Positions 40,042-48,051 of a DNA stretch of 64,000 nt are shown here, piece by piece. Each line of letters starts with the position of its first letter. Positions within the stretch are counted from its first letter, which is position 1. The notes below the pieces were generated by a model. The model was not told the origin of the DNA. It saw only the letters and a program-made list of their open reading frames with translations, and did no database searches. The stretch comes from Planctomycetota bacterium (GTDB lineage Bacteria > Planctomycetota > Brocadiia > SM23-32 > JAKLEA01): assembly GCA_022711755.1 (NCBI GenBank), contig JAKLEA010000023.1:1-64000 (forward strand). The letters are read 5' to 3'. The translations under genes were made by a program, and so were the position numbers.

Positions 40042-41454
40042 TCAGCTTACGATAAACGCCGCCGAACCGATGATGATGGTGTCGCCCTTCACCGCCTCAG
40101 CCTGATCCTTGATCCGGTTCCCGTTCAGGATGATCCCGTTTGTGCTGCCGGGGTCTTTGATTATGACCGCGTTGCCCTTCTGGATAAGCATGCAGTGCTT
40201 GCGGCTCACGCGCGTGTCAATCACCGCCACGTCGCACCCCGCCGGGTCCCGCCCGATGACTAGCGGCTTGTCCTTCGGCAGCGCAAACTGCACGCCAGGG
40301 GAGGCGGAGAGCTTGAGCCGCAGCGCCCCGGGCGGGAACGACTGCGAAAGCTCCACTGCCCTGACGCTGCTCAGCACCACGCGCGGCGGGCGGTATACCG
40401 CCGCCTTGGCCGGCGCGGGGCCGGGCTGCTTGCCGGACAACTGCCCGACCTCAGCCACGTCTCCGAAGAACTCCTGCCACGACTGCATCATGAAGTCCGT
40501 CTCTGTCTCGCGGAATTCCGCAGACTCCTCAGGAGCGGGTGTGGACATGGAATCGGCAAGAACCTCTGAAGGATCGTCGGTTGCCTCCGGCTGAGCAGAC
40601 GGGGGCTTTGCAGTCTCCATTTTCGCCGTAGCGGCGGGAATTGGGGCAGCGGCAACCTTCTTCGGGGCGGTTTTTATCCCCTTCGGGGGCCACTCGTCCG
40701 GAATGGACATGGCGCAGCGGAATCCGGCGTCGGCGCTCATGCTCTTCGGATCCATGCGGTTGCGGCAGGCGCACATGAACGCCGTCGTCAGATAGTTATA
40801 CCATGATCCTCCGCGCACGACTCTGGCGGCCCCCTTCGCTGGCGGGTCCAGCCTCCCCTTCTCGTAATGCTTGTAGGCAATGCCGTCAAACCAGTCCTGG
40901 CACCACTCCCATACACTCCCGGCCATCTGGTATACGCCCCAGGGGCTGCAACCCTCCGGATATTCCCAAACCTCCGCAGTCGAGCCGTCGCCCTTGTTGT
41001 TGTCCCAACGGCAGAAAAAACCCTGATTCCAGTCGTCCCCCCAAGGGTAGGCGCGGCCGTCTATGCCACGGGACGCTTTCTCCCATTCCAGTTCCGTCGG
41101 CAGACGCAGCCCGGCCCACTGGCAATACGCCGTCGCTCCGAACCACGTAACATTCACGATCGGGTGGTTTTCCGCGCCCTTGCGGACAACGAAGTTGTTT
41201 CCAGAACGCAGGATGTTCGTCTCCGCGCTGATGAGCAGCCAGCCGGGCAGGTCCTGAGGATTAGGTCTCCTTGTGTTGAGAAAACGCACATATTGCGCGT
41301 TTGTGACGGGATGCAGCGACACAAAATAGGCGGGGAGCGCCACTCTGAACTTCGTCTCGCCGGCAAGGAACTCGCCTTCCGGTATCAAAACAAGAAGAGA
41401 GCCGTCCTTCTCGTTTTCGACGAGGAAATCAATTTCCACGCCGGCCTTCACCAT
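40042..41454 (-). CDS. FGE-like domain fused to a C-terminal FHA domain
   Basis: There is no signal peptide or membrane helix, so the protein is cytoplasmic, unlike the other FGE-like proteins here. Residues of about 18-250 form the FGE-like fold (LLVLIPEGEFLAGE, HPIVNVTWFGATAYCQWAGLRLPTELEWEKASRG, YPWGDDW, SPWGVYQMAGSVWEWCQDW, VVRGGSWYNY, AGFRCAMS); the catalytic Cys pair is absent (SWYNYLTT where Cys would be). After a Pro/Ala/Glu linker, the FHA domain at about 370-465 is canonical: LVIGRDPAG, DTRVSRKHCMLI, DPGSTNGIILNGN. FHA domains bind phosphothreonine. The ATG overlaps the stop of the HEAT-like gene (7 bases), so the two are coupled. No Ser/Thr kinase is in the window. Confidence 0.9.
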   Translation of the reverse strand: MVKAGVEIDFLVENEKDGSLLVLIPEGEFLAGETKFRVALPAYFVSLHPVTNAQYVRFLNTRRPNPQDLPGWLLISAETNILRSGNNFVVRKGAENHPIVNVTWFGATAYCQWAGLRLPTELEWEKASRGIDGRAYPWGDDWNQGFFCRWDNNKGDGSTAEVWEYPEGCSPWGVYQMAGSVWEWCQDWFDGIAYKHYEKGRLDPPAKGAARVVRGGSWYNYLTTAFMCACRNRMDPKSMSADAGFRCAMSIPDEWPPKGIKTAPKKVAAAPIPAATAKMETAKPPSAQPEATDDPSEVLADSMSTPAPEESAEFRETETDFMMQSWQEFFGDVAEVGQLSGKQPGPAPAKAAVYRPPRVVLSSVRAVELSQSFPPGALRLKLSASPGVQFALPKDKPLVIGRDPAGCDVAVIDTRVSRKHCMLIQKGNAVIIKDPGSTNGIILNGNRIKDQAEAVKGDTIIIGSAAFIVS

Positions 41455-42983
41455 TCCTCAACCTCAATCGCTTTTTCAAGGAACGATACGCTCATGCTCT
41501 CATTGACCTGAACGGTTCCAGAGTAGCGATGCCTGGCGAGAACTTCAAGCGTTTGTCCCCAGTGGCGTTCCATCTCGGCGTCCGGGTTGGGCCGGGCCAG
41601 CACTTGCTGGAGTATTTTCAACTGTCCCTGGCTGAGATTGACGGCCCTGGACTTGTACAGGGCCGCATGTAGAAGAGGCGCCCCGAGTCTTTCAGTCCAA
41701 GCCCTTCCACCCCCGCCTTTGGCGAGAAGGCCGGAGGAAGCAAATTGGGGGGCGTAGCCAGTAATTCTTGCCAGCGCCAGCCGGACCAGCCAGTGTGGAT
41801 GGTTCCGGACCGTTTCGACTTCATCCGGGGAGATTTTGTCGGTCGCCAGCAGGGCGCTCATTGCGGCCACCGCCTCCGGCGGGGGTGATAGGGACAGGGT
41901 TTCTCTCAGCGTGTTGTCATCTTTCGACGTGAATTCCTTGCTCCGGCCCCGCTCAATCCAGCCGTCAATCACACAGCCGAAACCCGCGCCGGCCCCGGGG
42001 GGGGCTTCCGGGACCTCGGCGATCATCGGGCGCAGGTTCTGAAGCTCCGCGAGAAGCCTGCCTTCGGCGTCCGTCGCGGGCTTCCAGCCCGATCCCGCGA
42101 TCGCGTCAACCGCGCTTGCGACGCGCGACAGCGGGATGTGGAACAGCATGGGCAACAACGGGGCCGTCTGGCCCCGGGCCTTCAGGCTTGCGATGATTAT
42201 GTCGGTCTCAAGCTCTGTGAGCTTCGCCGCGAGCTTCTGCCTCTTCACGTCGCGTATCAGCGTCGCCAGATGCTCGTTCCCGCTCGCGGCAATTGTTTCT
42301 CTTATCTGCTTCCGCAATCCCTCGTTTGCCGCGTGATACTCCGCGCGAAGGCTGCGGAACTCCGGATCAAGCTCTATGCAGTGATGGACCCGCCCGGTCA
42401 GCAGCATCAGCAGGCATGTCCGGGAGTGCGACGAGGGTTGAAATTCCTTCTTCCTGGCGATATCGGCCACGATCCCCTGCGGATTTGCGATAGCCATCTC
42501 GCAGACCTTGTCCACGCGGGACTGGTCCTTGACAGAGGCAAGCGAATCCGCCGCCCGTGCGCTCAGCTCCAGATCGTCATCAAGCAGAAAATTCGCGGCA
42601 AGCTCGACGCACTCGGAGGGATACTCGTCCAGAAGCGCCTTGCCGCCGTTCTTGAAGACTGTGGCGATGTGGACCTCGATCGGCGTCCTTGCGACGAAGT
42701 GCCCCTGGACTATCGCGTTGCCCAGTGTCTCGTCCCGATTGCCGAACCAGATACGGCAAAGCGCGTCAACTGCGTCGGGAGCCCTGAGCCCGCAAAGCCC
42801 CTCCCAGGCCGTCGCCTTCATTTCCTTGTCGTCGGAGCGGACCGCCTCAATCAGGTACGGCACAGTCTCTGCCGAACCGTCCTCGGCCAGCTTCTTGCAC
42901 GCCCCCCGCCGGATGACGATTCCGATCAGAGGTTTTACGCTGTACAAGTCCTTCACGCACTTCTCAAGCTGCTCGCTGTCCAT
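41448..42983 (-). CDS. HEAT-like helical-repeat protein, partner of the FGE-FHA protein
   Basis: All-helical, soluble, 511 residues. The N-terminal 120 residues resemble HEAT/PBS-lyase repeats (SAETVPYLIEAVRSDDKEMKATAWEGLCGLRAPDAVDALCRIW), and another such unit appears near 405-435 (VRNHPHWLVRLALARITGYAP). The middle is a helical bundle rich in Lys/Glu (LRAEYHAANEGLRKQIRETIAASGNEHLATLIRDVKRQKLAAKL). No nucleotide-binding or catalytic motif is visible. It precedes the FGE-FHA gene with overlapping stop and start, so I infer a two-protein complex, perhaps controlled by phosphorylation because of the FHA domain. I do not recognise the family. Confidence 0.72.
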   Translation of the reverse strand: MDSEQLEKCVKDLYSVKPLIGIVIRRGACKKLAEDGSAETVPYLIEAVRSDDKEMKATAWEGLCGLRAPDAVDALCRIWFGNRDETLGNAIVQGHFVARTPIEVHIATVFKNGGKALLDEYPSECVELAANFLLDDDLELSARAADSLASVKDQSRVDKVCEMAIANPQGIVADIARKKEFQPSSHSRTCLLMLLTGRVHHCIELDPEFRSLRAEYHAANEGLRKQIRETIAASGNEHLATLIRDVKRQKLAAKLTELETDIIIASLKARGQTAPLLPMLFHIPLSRVASAVDAIAGSGWKPATDAEGRLLAELQNLRPMIAEVPEAPPGAGAGFGCVIDGWIERGRSKEFTSKDDNTLRETLSLSPPPEAVAAMSALLATDKISPDEVETVRNHPHWLVRLALARITGYAPQFASSGLLAKGGGGRAWTERLGAPLLHAALYKSRAVNLSQGQLKILQQVLARPNPDAEMERHWGQTLEVLARHRYSGTVQVNESMSVSFLEKAIEVEEW

Positions 42984-43388
42984 AATCCTGTCCCATGCGC
43001 TCAGCGCAGGATATGAATTCCGTCGTCACAAGAAATCGCCTCCATCCGCAGAAGGGGCGGACACAATGCCATCAGGGTCTGACAATGCTATCTTAATGGC
43101 TGCCTAATGATGGATGTCGCACAGCAGATTTTTAGCTTTTTCCGCTTTGTTCTCCATGATTGTGTTAAACGCCGAGGTCTTTTCTCATTATCATTTTCAG
43201 CGCTGGTTCAGTCTGATTCAATCGGGGTTATCGGAAAAGAACTTTCGAATATCCCTACGGGGATTCCCCCATCCCCGTAAGACGATTCCTTATCTGCCGG
43301 TTGCGCCGCGGTTAATAGCTGGCGCCCCGGGCGTCAGGTCTCGTCAATGCTCGACGCATAATCCCAATGACCGCCGGCCAGGATGATG
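42984..43388. other. Intergenic region upstream of the HEAT-like gene
   Basis: About 400 bases of lower GC content between two minus-strand units. I see no credible gene; the longest frame (43114-43386, plus) has no ribosome binding site and an unlikely composition. The notable element is the inverted repeat at 43256-43279. Confidence 0.6.
43256..43279. promoter_or_regulatory. Perfect inverted repeat TACGGGGA-N8-TCCCCGTA
   Basis: The two 8-base arms are exact and the spacing (centre to centre 16 bases) is close to two helical turns, as for a dimeric regulator site, or it could form a hairpin in RNA. No T-run follows, so termination is unlikely. It lies about 270 bases upstream of the HEAT-like start and 110 bases after the kinase gene stop. 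Confidence 0.5.
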
Positions 43389-45335
43389 TTAATCCTGCGC
43401 TCCCGTATCTTCGCCTTCCTTGAACCAGATCACCGAAGGCGGCTCGGACAAGGGCTTCATCGGGGCTGAAATGGCCACCTTCGTCCCCTTTCCCGGCGCC
43501 GACTCGACGCTCATGCTTCCCCCCATATGGGCCAACCTTTCGCGCAGACTGACGAGACCGAACCCCCCCGAACCGACAACATTTGAACTCCTGTCTGAGG
43601 GATCGAATCCCACGCCGTCATCCTCAATCTCCAGGCGCGCCATGCGGCGGTCCTTGCGGATGCGCACGACTACTTTGCCCGCCCGGGAGTGTTTTGCGGC
43701 ATTAATAAGGGCCTCCCGCGCGGATTGGAAGAGTACGACCCTTATGTCGTTGCCGATCGGCTTCTCCTCGCCGTCGTCCTCGAATTCGATCGTGATGCCG
43801 TGCTGCTCGCTCATCTCCTCCACAAGCCGCTTGAGGGCCGCCTCAAGCCCAACCTCGTAAAGCACGGGCGGGCTGAGCCTGCTCAGGTCGGACGTCAGCG
43901 TGCGGGCCTCCTGTATGGCCTGGTCAACAAATTCGCAGACCTCGGTCAGAGCCGTCAGGGCTTTTTCGTCTAATTGCTCCTTCCTCTGTATCCTTTGCAG
44001 CCTGAGCTTCGTGAAGGCGAGCGTCTGGCAGATGCTGTCGTGCAGGCCGGTGGCGATTCGGCGCCTTTCCTGCTCCACGGCCAGCGCAAGGTCCGAGGCC
44101 ATCGCGCGCAGGCGCTCCTGGTAGCGCAGCAGCTTTTCCTGCGCCTTCTGCCTCTCGCTGATGTCCCGCGCGATGATGGTGAAAAAGACCTCGCGCCGCA
44201 TCGTTTTCCACGTCGAAAGCGATATTTCGGCTGGGAAGCGTTCACCGTTCTTCCGCAGGCCCGTCACACCAAGCGTCCTCTGAATGACGGCGGATTCCCC
44301 CGTCTGCAATTCGTCGTCGCGCATTTCCGCCGACGGTCCCCCGGGCTTGTCCCCGGCAATCAACAGGAACCGGTCCAGCGGCTCTCCGATGGCATCCTCC
44401 GGGGAATAGCCGAACTCGCGCTTCACGGCGTCATTGGCGAAAACGATCTTCATTTCCCTGTCGGTCGTGAAGATCGCGTCGGTCGCCGTCTGCGCCACAC
44501 TGCGGAAATGCTCCTCGCTGCGCCGCAAGGCGTCGTTGGCCGCCCAGCGATCGGTCACGTCAAGGAACGTGATCCGAAGCGCGGACCTGCCCCTGAACTC
44601 GGTCATGACGGCGCGCGTCTCCACCCAGCGCGTGTCGCCGTTCCTGCCGGTTATGCGGAACTCATCAACGGCTGACGCGTCCTCCCCCCGAAGAAGGGCT
44701 TCCAGATGATCCCACACCCTGGCCCTGTCATCCGGGTGAAGGATGCGGTTGCGCAAGGCGTCCCTGTCCATCGCGAAGAGTGCGTCGGTGTCGTAGCCGC
44801 TGATCCTTGCGACGGCGGGATTTGCGAAGATGATGCGATAATCCTGAATCACGATCAGCCCCTCGGCAGAAGTCACAATCCCAGGGCGAGCCGGATCGCC
44901 CGGGGACAATTCGCTCGAAACCGTATCCCGCGCCACGATGATCACGCCGACTACTGTGTTGGCCTCGTTAGTTAATGGATATGCCTTTGCCGTCCAAAAC
45001 CCCCCGCCGGGATGTTCCGTCGTTGTTTCCTGGACCGTGGCGGTCTTGATCGCCTCTTTAACGATGCAGTCGGGGCGCGGATTGCCCATTGAGACCCATA
45101 TGTCATCGCATTTTGCGCCGGCTAGTTCGTCAAGTTTTCTGTCCAGCGCTGCGCAGGCGGAGTTGTTGGCCCACTCAAGCTGGCCTTCTCCATCGTAGTA
45201 ATAAACCTGGTCCGATACACAATTGATTATATACCTGCCAAGCCTTGTGGGAAAGGCTGCGACTTTGTTCTGCCTTGCGTCCGCGCGTGTTTTATTCGTC
45301 TGTCTCTCCATGACTTCACCAGCGCCGCGCGGCAT
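43389..45335 (-). CDS. PAS-domain sensor histidine kinase, NarL type (HisKA_3)
   Basis: Three PAS domains are visible: about 30-130 (INCVSDQVYYYDGEGQLEWAN), 150-265 (VTSAEGLIVIQDYRIIFANPAVARISGY; ends FLDVTDR) and 275-405 (TDAIFTTDREMKIVFANDAVKREFGYSPED; ends IIARDISERQ). The dimerisation/phosphoacceptor helix is EQERRRIATGLHDSICQTLAF, with His in GLHDS, characteristic of HisKA_3. The ATPase domain has REALINAAKHSRAG, EDDGVGFDP and GGFGLVSLRERLAHMGG. There are no membrane helices, so it is a cytoplasmic sensor. It lies 70 bases after the response regulator gene and they form a pair. Start uncertain: ATG 45335 (AGGG, 7 bases) or ATG 45311 (GGTGA). Confidence 0.93.
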   Translation of the reverse strand: MPRGAGEVMERQTNKTRADARQNKVAAFPTRLGRYIINCVSDQVYYYDGEGQLEWANNSACAALDRKLDELAGAKCDDIWVSMGNPRPDCIVKEAIKTATVQETTTEHPGGGFWTAKAYPLTNEANTVVGVIIVARDTVSSELSPGDPARPGIVTSAEGLIVIQDYRIIFANPAVARISGYDTDALFAMDRDALRNRILHPDDRARVWDHLEALLRGEDASAVDEFRITGRNGDTRWVETRAVMTEFRGRSALRITFLDVTDRWAANDALRRSEEHFRSVAQTATDAIFTTDREMKIVFANDAVKREFGYSPEDAIGEPLDRFLLIAGDKPGGPSAEMRDDELQTGESAVIQRTLGVTGLRKNGERFPAEISLSTWKTMRREVFFTIIARDISERQKAQEKLLRYQERLRAMASDLALAVEQERRRIATGLHDSICQTLAFTKLRLQRIQRKEQLDEKALTALTEVCEFVDQAIQEARTLTSDLSRLSPPVLYEVGLEAALKRLVEEMSEQHGITIEFEDDGEEKPIGNDIRVVLFQSAREALINAAKHSRAGKVVVRIRKDRRMARLEIEDDGVGFDPSDRSSNVVGSGGFGLVSLRERLAHMGGSMSVESAPGKGTKVAISAPMKPLSEPPSVIWFKEGEDTGAQD

Positions 45336-45405
45336 GATCGCGCCCTGTAAACAATGCAGTGCGCATATTGGATAAACAACCGCGCGTCCCCGACCGGCAG
45401 ACGGA

Positions 45406-46059
45406 TTAGGCGTTCACTGAAGTCAGGCCCTCGCGTATCGCGAACTTCGTCAACTCGGCGATTGAACGCATGTCCAGCTTGTCCATGATCTGTTTGCGGT
45501 GCGATTCGATGGTCTTTGCGCTCACGCCGAGCATTTTCGCCGCAGTCTTGGTCGAGTTTCCGTCCGCCAGCAGCTGGAGGACTTCCCGCTCGCGCGGCGT
45601 CAGAACGCTGACGGCGGACGTCTCCTTGCCGGAAATCCGCTTCACCAGGTTGTCCACGACGACTCCGGCTATGTCCGGGCTGAGATACGTCTTCCCGGAC
45701 AGGACGAGACGCACGGCCTTGACGAGTTCATCGCCCGCGCAATTCTTGAGCAAATACCCCGCCGCGCCGGCGGCCAGCGCCTCGGCGACGATCTCCTTGT
45801 CCGTATGCACGGAAAGGATCAGGACCTTGGAGCCTGGAATCTCCGCCGCGATGCGCCGGGTGGCCTGGATGCCGTTGAGGTTGGGCATCGTCACATCCAT
45901 TATCACGATGTCGGGCTTTGTTTCCCTGGCCAGGTCTATTGCCGCCTGGCCGTTGTCCGCCTCGCCGACCACCTCCATGTCCGCCTCGTCGGAGATCAGG
46001 CCGCGCAGCCCTCCCCGCATAATGCAGTGATCGTCTGCGATAAGAACGCGAATACTCAT
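45406..46059 (-). CDS. NarL/LuxR-family response regulator
   Basis: ATG 46059 is chosen because GGAGGA lies 6 bases upstream and the protein then starts MSIRVLIADDH, the usual opening; the ATG at 46065 touches the ribosome binding site. The receiver domain has the acidic pair (ADDH), the phosphorylated Asp in VIMDVTMPNLNG, Thr/Ser in LILSVHTDKE and Lys in YLLKNCAGDEL. The DNA-binding domain is LuxR type: LTPREREVLQLLADGNSTKTAAKMLGVSAKTIESHRKQIMDKL. It is the first gene of an operon with its PAS kinase downstream. It could bind inverted repeats such as that at 43256, though that is only a guess. Confidence 0.95.
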   Translation of the reverse strand: MSIRVLIADDHCIMRGGLRGLISDEADMEVVGEADNGQAAIDLARETKPDIVIMDVTMPNLNGIQATRRIAAEIPGSKVLILSVHTDKEIVAEALAAGAAGYLLKNCAGDELVKAVRLVLSGKTYLSPDIAGVVVDNLVKRISGKETSAVSVLTPREREVLQLLADGNSTKTAAKMLGVSAKTIESHRKQIMDKLDMRSIAELTKFAIREGLTSVNA

Positions 46060-46357
46060 CTCCATTCCTCCGGTTGCCGCTGACCCCGAATCGCCCGGGG
46101 GGACAAGAAAGGAAAGAACCTTATGTAACCGGAGGGTATTCTACAATCAAATCTCTAATAATCAAACATGGCGTTCACGATTGTGCAAGGGCGGGATAAT
46201 CCTCGCCCGAGGCGGGACGATAATGACAATTTGACGCCTCATGCTGACATGCGGAAGGCAGTATGATATTATTGTCAATCTCAGGCCGTGTCAGGTTCCG
46301 CCGACAAGCGGAACAACGCTTCGGAAATTCATTCTGGGAGATTACAGGTTTCAAGCG
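46060..46357. other. Divergent region between the response regulator and DUF432 genes
   Basis: Holds the upstream regions of both units. I see a small palindrome CCTCG-CC-CGAGG near 46201-46212 flanked by two GCGGGA-type direct repeats, and a TTGACG at 46231-46236 without a well-placed -10. Nothing coding is credible. Confidence 0.4.
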
Positions 46358-47143
46358 ATGGAGACATGGGAACAGATAAATCTTGAGATCGGGCAGTGCG
46401 CAATGGCGCAGGCGGGGCCGATGACGCTGTGGGTGCGACGCGCAGAGAACGAGTGGCATGTCTTTTCGCGGCGCGAGCCATGCGTTACGCGGGGGTTTTC
46501 CTTCCAGAGATGCGATAACCCGCCTGAAAACGCCGAATGGGCGCGCTGGGCGGCGGAAATCAAAACAGGCGACGTTCGTCTCGTTCCGGCAATGCCGGAC
46601 AGGCCGGTGATCGTGTCTCCGGACGTTGAAGTCGTGATTCCCCGGAAGTGCAGCGCGCTTTTCCTTGTCGGCATCCCGCCATGGATACGGGTGGAGGTCG
46701 GACCGGAACCTCGACTAGTTGTTTTCGACAGCCCATCCGCCATGCTTGCGAACACATGGTTCGGGGACCAGATGCAGGGGACGCTCTGCTATTCCCTGCG
46801 TCATGCGCCTCAGCGCTCTCCGGACAGGCTGAGCGCGGGCAGGGCGATCTGCCCGGTCCAATTTACCAACGAGACAGACAAGGATCTGAAGTTCGAAAAG
46901 CTCTGCCTGAACACCGATGGACTCGGGGTCTACGAGGGGGAGGGGCGATTATGGACGGACACCGTTGAGCTTGCCTTCCGGGAGGGGAACCGCCCGTGCG
47001 ACGCCACCTGCGCGGGCCAGGCGCCGGCAATGGCCGGGACGGTTCGTAAACTATGCGAACCGCGAAATCCCGGAAAGAAACAGATCATAGGCCAGAGCGG
47101 ACTTGGGACATTCACAAGCATTTTGAGACATTCCGGGAGATAG
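46358..47143 (+). CDS. DUF432 protein linked to an MscS channel
   Basis: ATG 46358 gives a protein starting METWEQINLEIGQC, with AGG 9 bases upstream. It is a soluble beta-rich protein; WVRRAENEWHVFSRRE, VSPDVEVVIPRKCSALFLVGIPPWIRVEVG, SPSAMLANTWFGDQMQGTLCYSLR and AICPVQFTNETDKDLKFEKLCLNTDGLGVYEGEGRLWTDTVELAFR fit what I remember of the DUF432 family. DUF432 genes commonly sit beside small mechanosensitive channels, as here with only 3 bases between the two. A regulatory or assembly role for the channel is inferred; no activity is known. Confidence 0.75.
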   Translation: METWEQINLEIGQCAMAQAGPMTLWVRRAENEWHVFSRREPCVTRGFSFQRCDNPPENAEWARWAAEIKTGDVRLVPAMPDRPVIVSPDVEVVIPRKCSALFLVGIPPWIRVEVGPEPRLVVFDSPSAMLANTWFGDQMQGTLCYSLRHAPQRSPDRLSAGRAICPVQFTNETDKDLKFEKLCLNTDGLGVYEGEGRLWTDTVELAFREGNRPCDATCAGQAPAMAGTVRKLCEPRNPGKKQIIGQSGLGTFTSILRHSGR

Positions 47144-47146
47144 GAC

Positions 47147-48019
47147 ATGCTGGCTGCGATGGAAATGGACTGGCGCGCCCTGTCGCAGGATCGCGTCGTG
47201 GTGGGCGTGGTCAAGACGCTCATCATGCTGGCAATCGGCGTTCCAGCGATACGAATGGCGTCTTACCTGATAGCGAAAAACGGCGGCAAACGGTTCTCGC
47301 CACAGTCCGCAATGCTTCTGCGAAAGACGGTGACGTACGGCGGGGCGATCATGCTTTTCATGCTGATACTGGACCAGCTCGGTTTCGAGCTTACCGCCCT
47401 GCTGGGCGCGGCGGGCGTGGTAGGCCTGGCGCTCGGTTTCGCATCGCAGACCAGCGTGTCCAATATCATCAGCGGAATCTTTCTCATCTCGGAGAAGCCC
47501 TTTTCAGTCGGGGACGTGATACAAGTCGGCGACAAAACCGGCGTGGTCCTGTCGGTTGACCTGCTTTCTGTGAAAATGAGGACTTTCGACAACAAGTATG
47601 TCCGCGTGCCCAATGAGAGCCTCATCAAGATGGACGTGGTGAACATTACGCGCTTTCCCATCCGGCGCATGGACATCATTGTCGGCGTCGCCTACAAGGA
47701 GGACGTCAAGCGCGTGAAGGCGATTCTGCTGGACATAGCGCTGAAGAACCAATACTGCCTTGACGATCCGGCTCCGCTCATCATCCTGAATAACTTCGGA
47801 GACTCGGCGCTGGAGTTCAAATACGGGCTATGGGTGGCAAAGGAGGATTACCTGAATCTCCTGAGCACCATAACGGATGAGATCAAGGAACGTTTTGACG
47901 CCGAGGGCATCGAAATACCGTTCCCGCACTTGTCGCTTTACAGCGGATCGGTCACCGATCCGTTCCCGATCAGGATTGTCGGCGGCGCGGATCCCGGCGC
48001 GCCGCCTCGCGGGATGTAA
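47147..48019 (+). CDS. MscS-family mechanosensitive ion channel
   Basis: The ATG follows GGGAG by 8 bases. Three membrane helices are visible (about 20-42, 60-78 and 83-115). The pore-lining TM3 segment ALLGAAGVVGLALGFASQTSVSNIISGIFLISEKPFSVGDVIQVG is the family hallmark. The cytoplasmic beta domain (VLSVDLLSVKMRTFDNKYVRVPNESL) and the C-terminal alpha/beta domain (YKEDVKRVKAILLDIALKN; IEIPFPH at the end) are complete. It releases solutes on osmotic downshock. It is coupled to the upstream DUF432 gene and followed by the sialidase-like gene after 32 bases. Confidence 0.96.
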   Translation: MLAAMEMDWRALSQDRVVVGVVKTLIMLAIGVPAIRMASYLIAKNGGKRFSPQSAMLLRKTVTYGGAIMLFMLILDQLGFELTALLGAAGVVGLALGFASQTSVSNIISGIFLISEKPFSVGDVIQVGDKTGVVLSVDLLSVKMRTFDNKYVRVPNESLIKMDVVNITRFPIRRMDIIVGVAYKEDVKRVKAILLDIALKNQYCLDDPAPLIILNNFGDSALEFKYGLWVAKEDYLNLLSTITDEIKERFDAEGIEIPFPHLSLYSGSVTDPFPIRIVGGADPGAPPRGM

Positions 48020-48051
48020 CGAAGCGCCTCCGGCGCCGGAGTTCATCGGAT

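Noticed and set aside
43114..43386. Possible 90-residue gene in the 42984-43388 gap
   Set aside because: No ribosome binding site, protein-like composition is poor, and it contains the inverted repeat at 43256.
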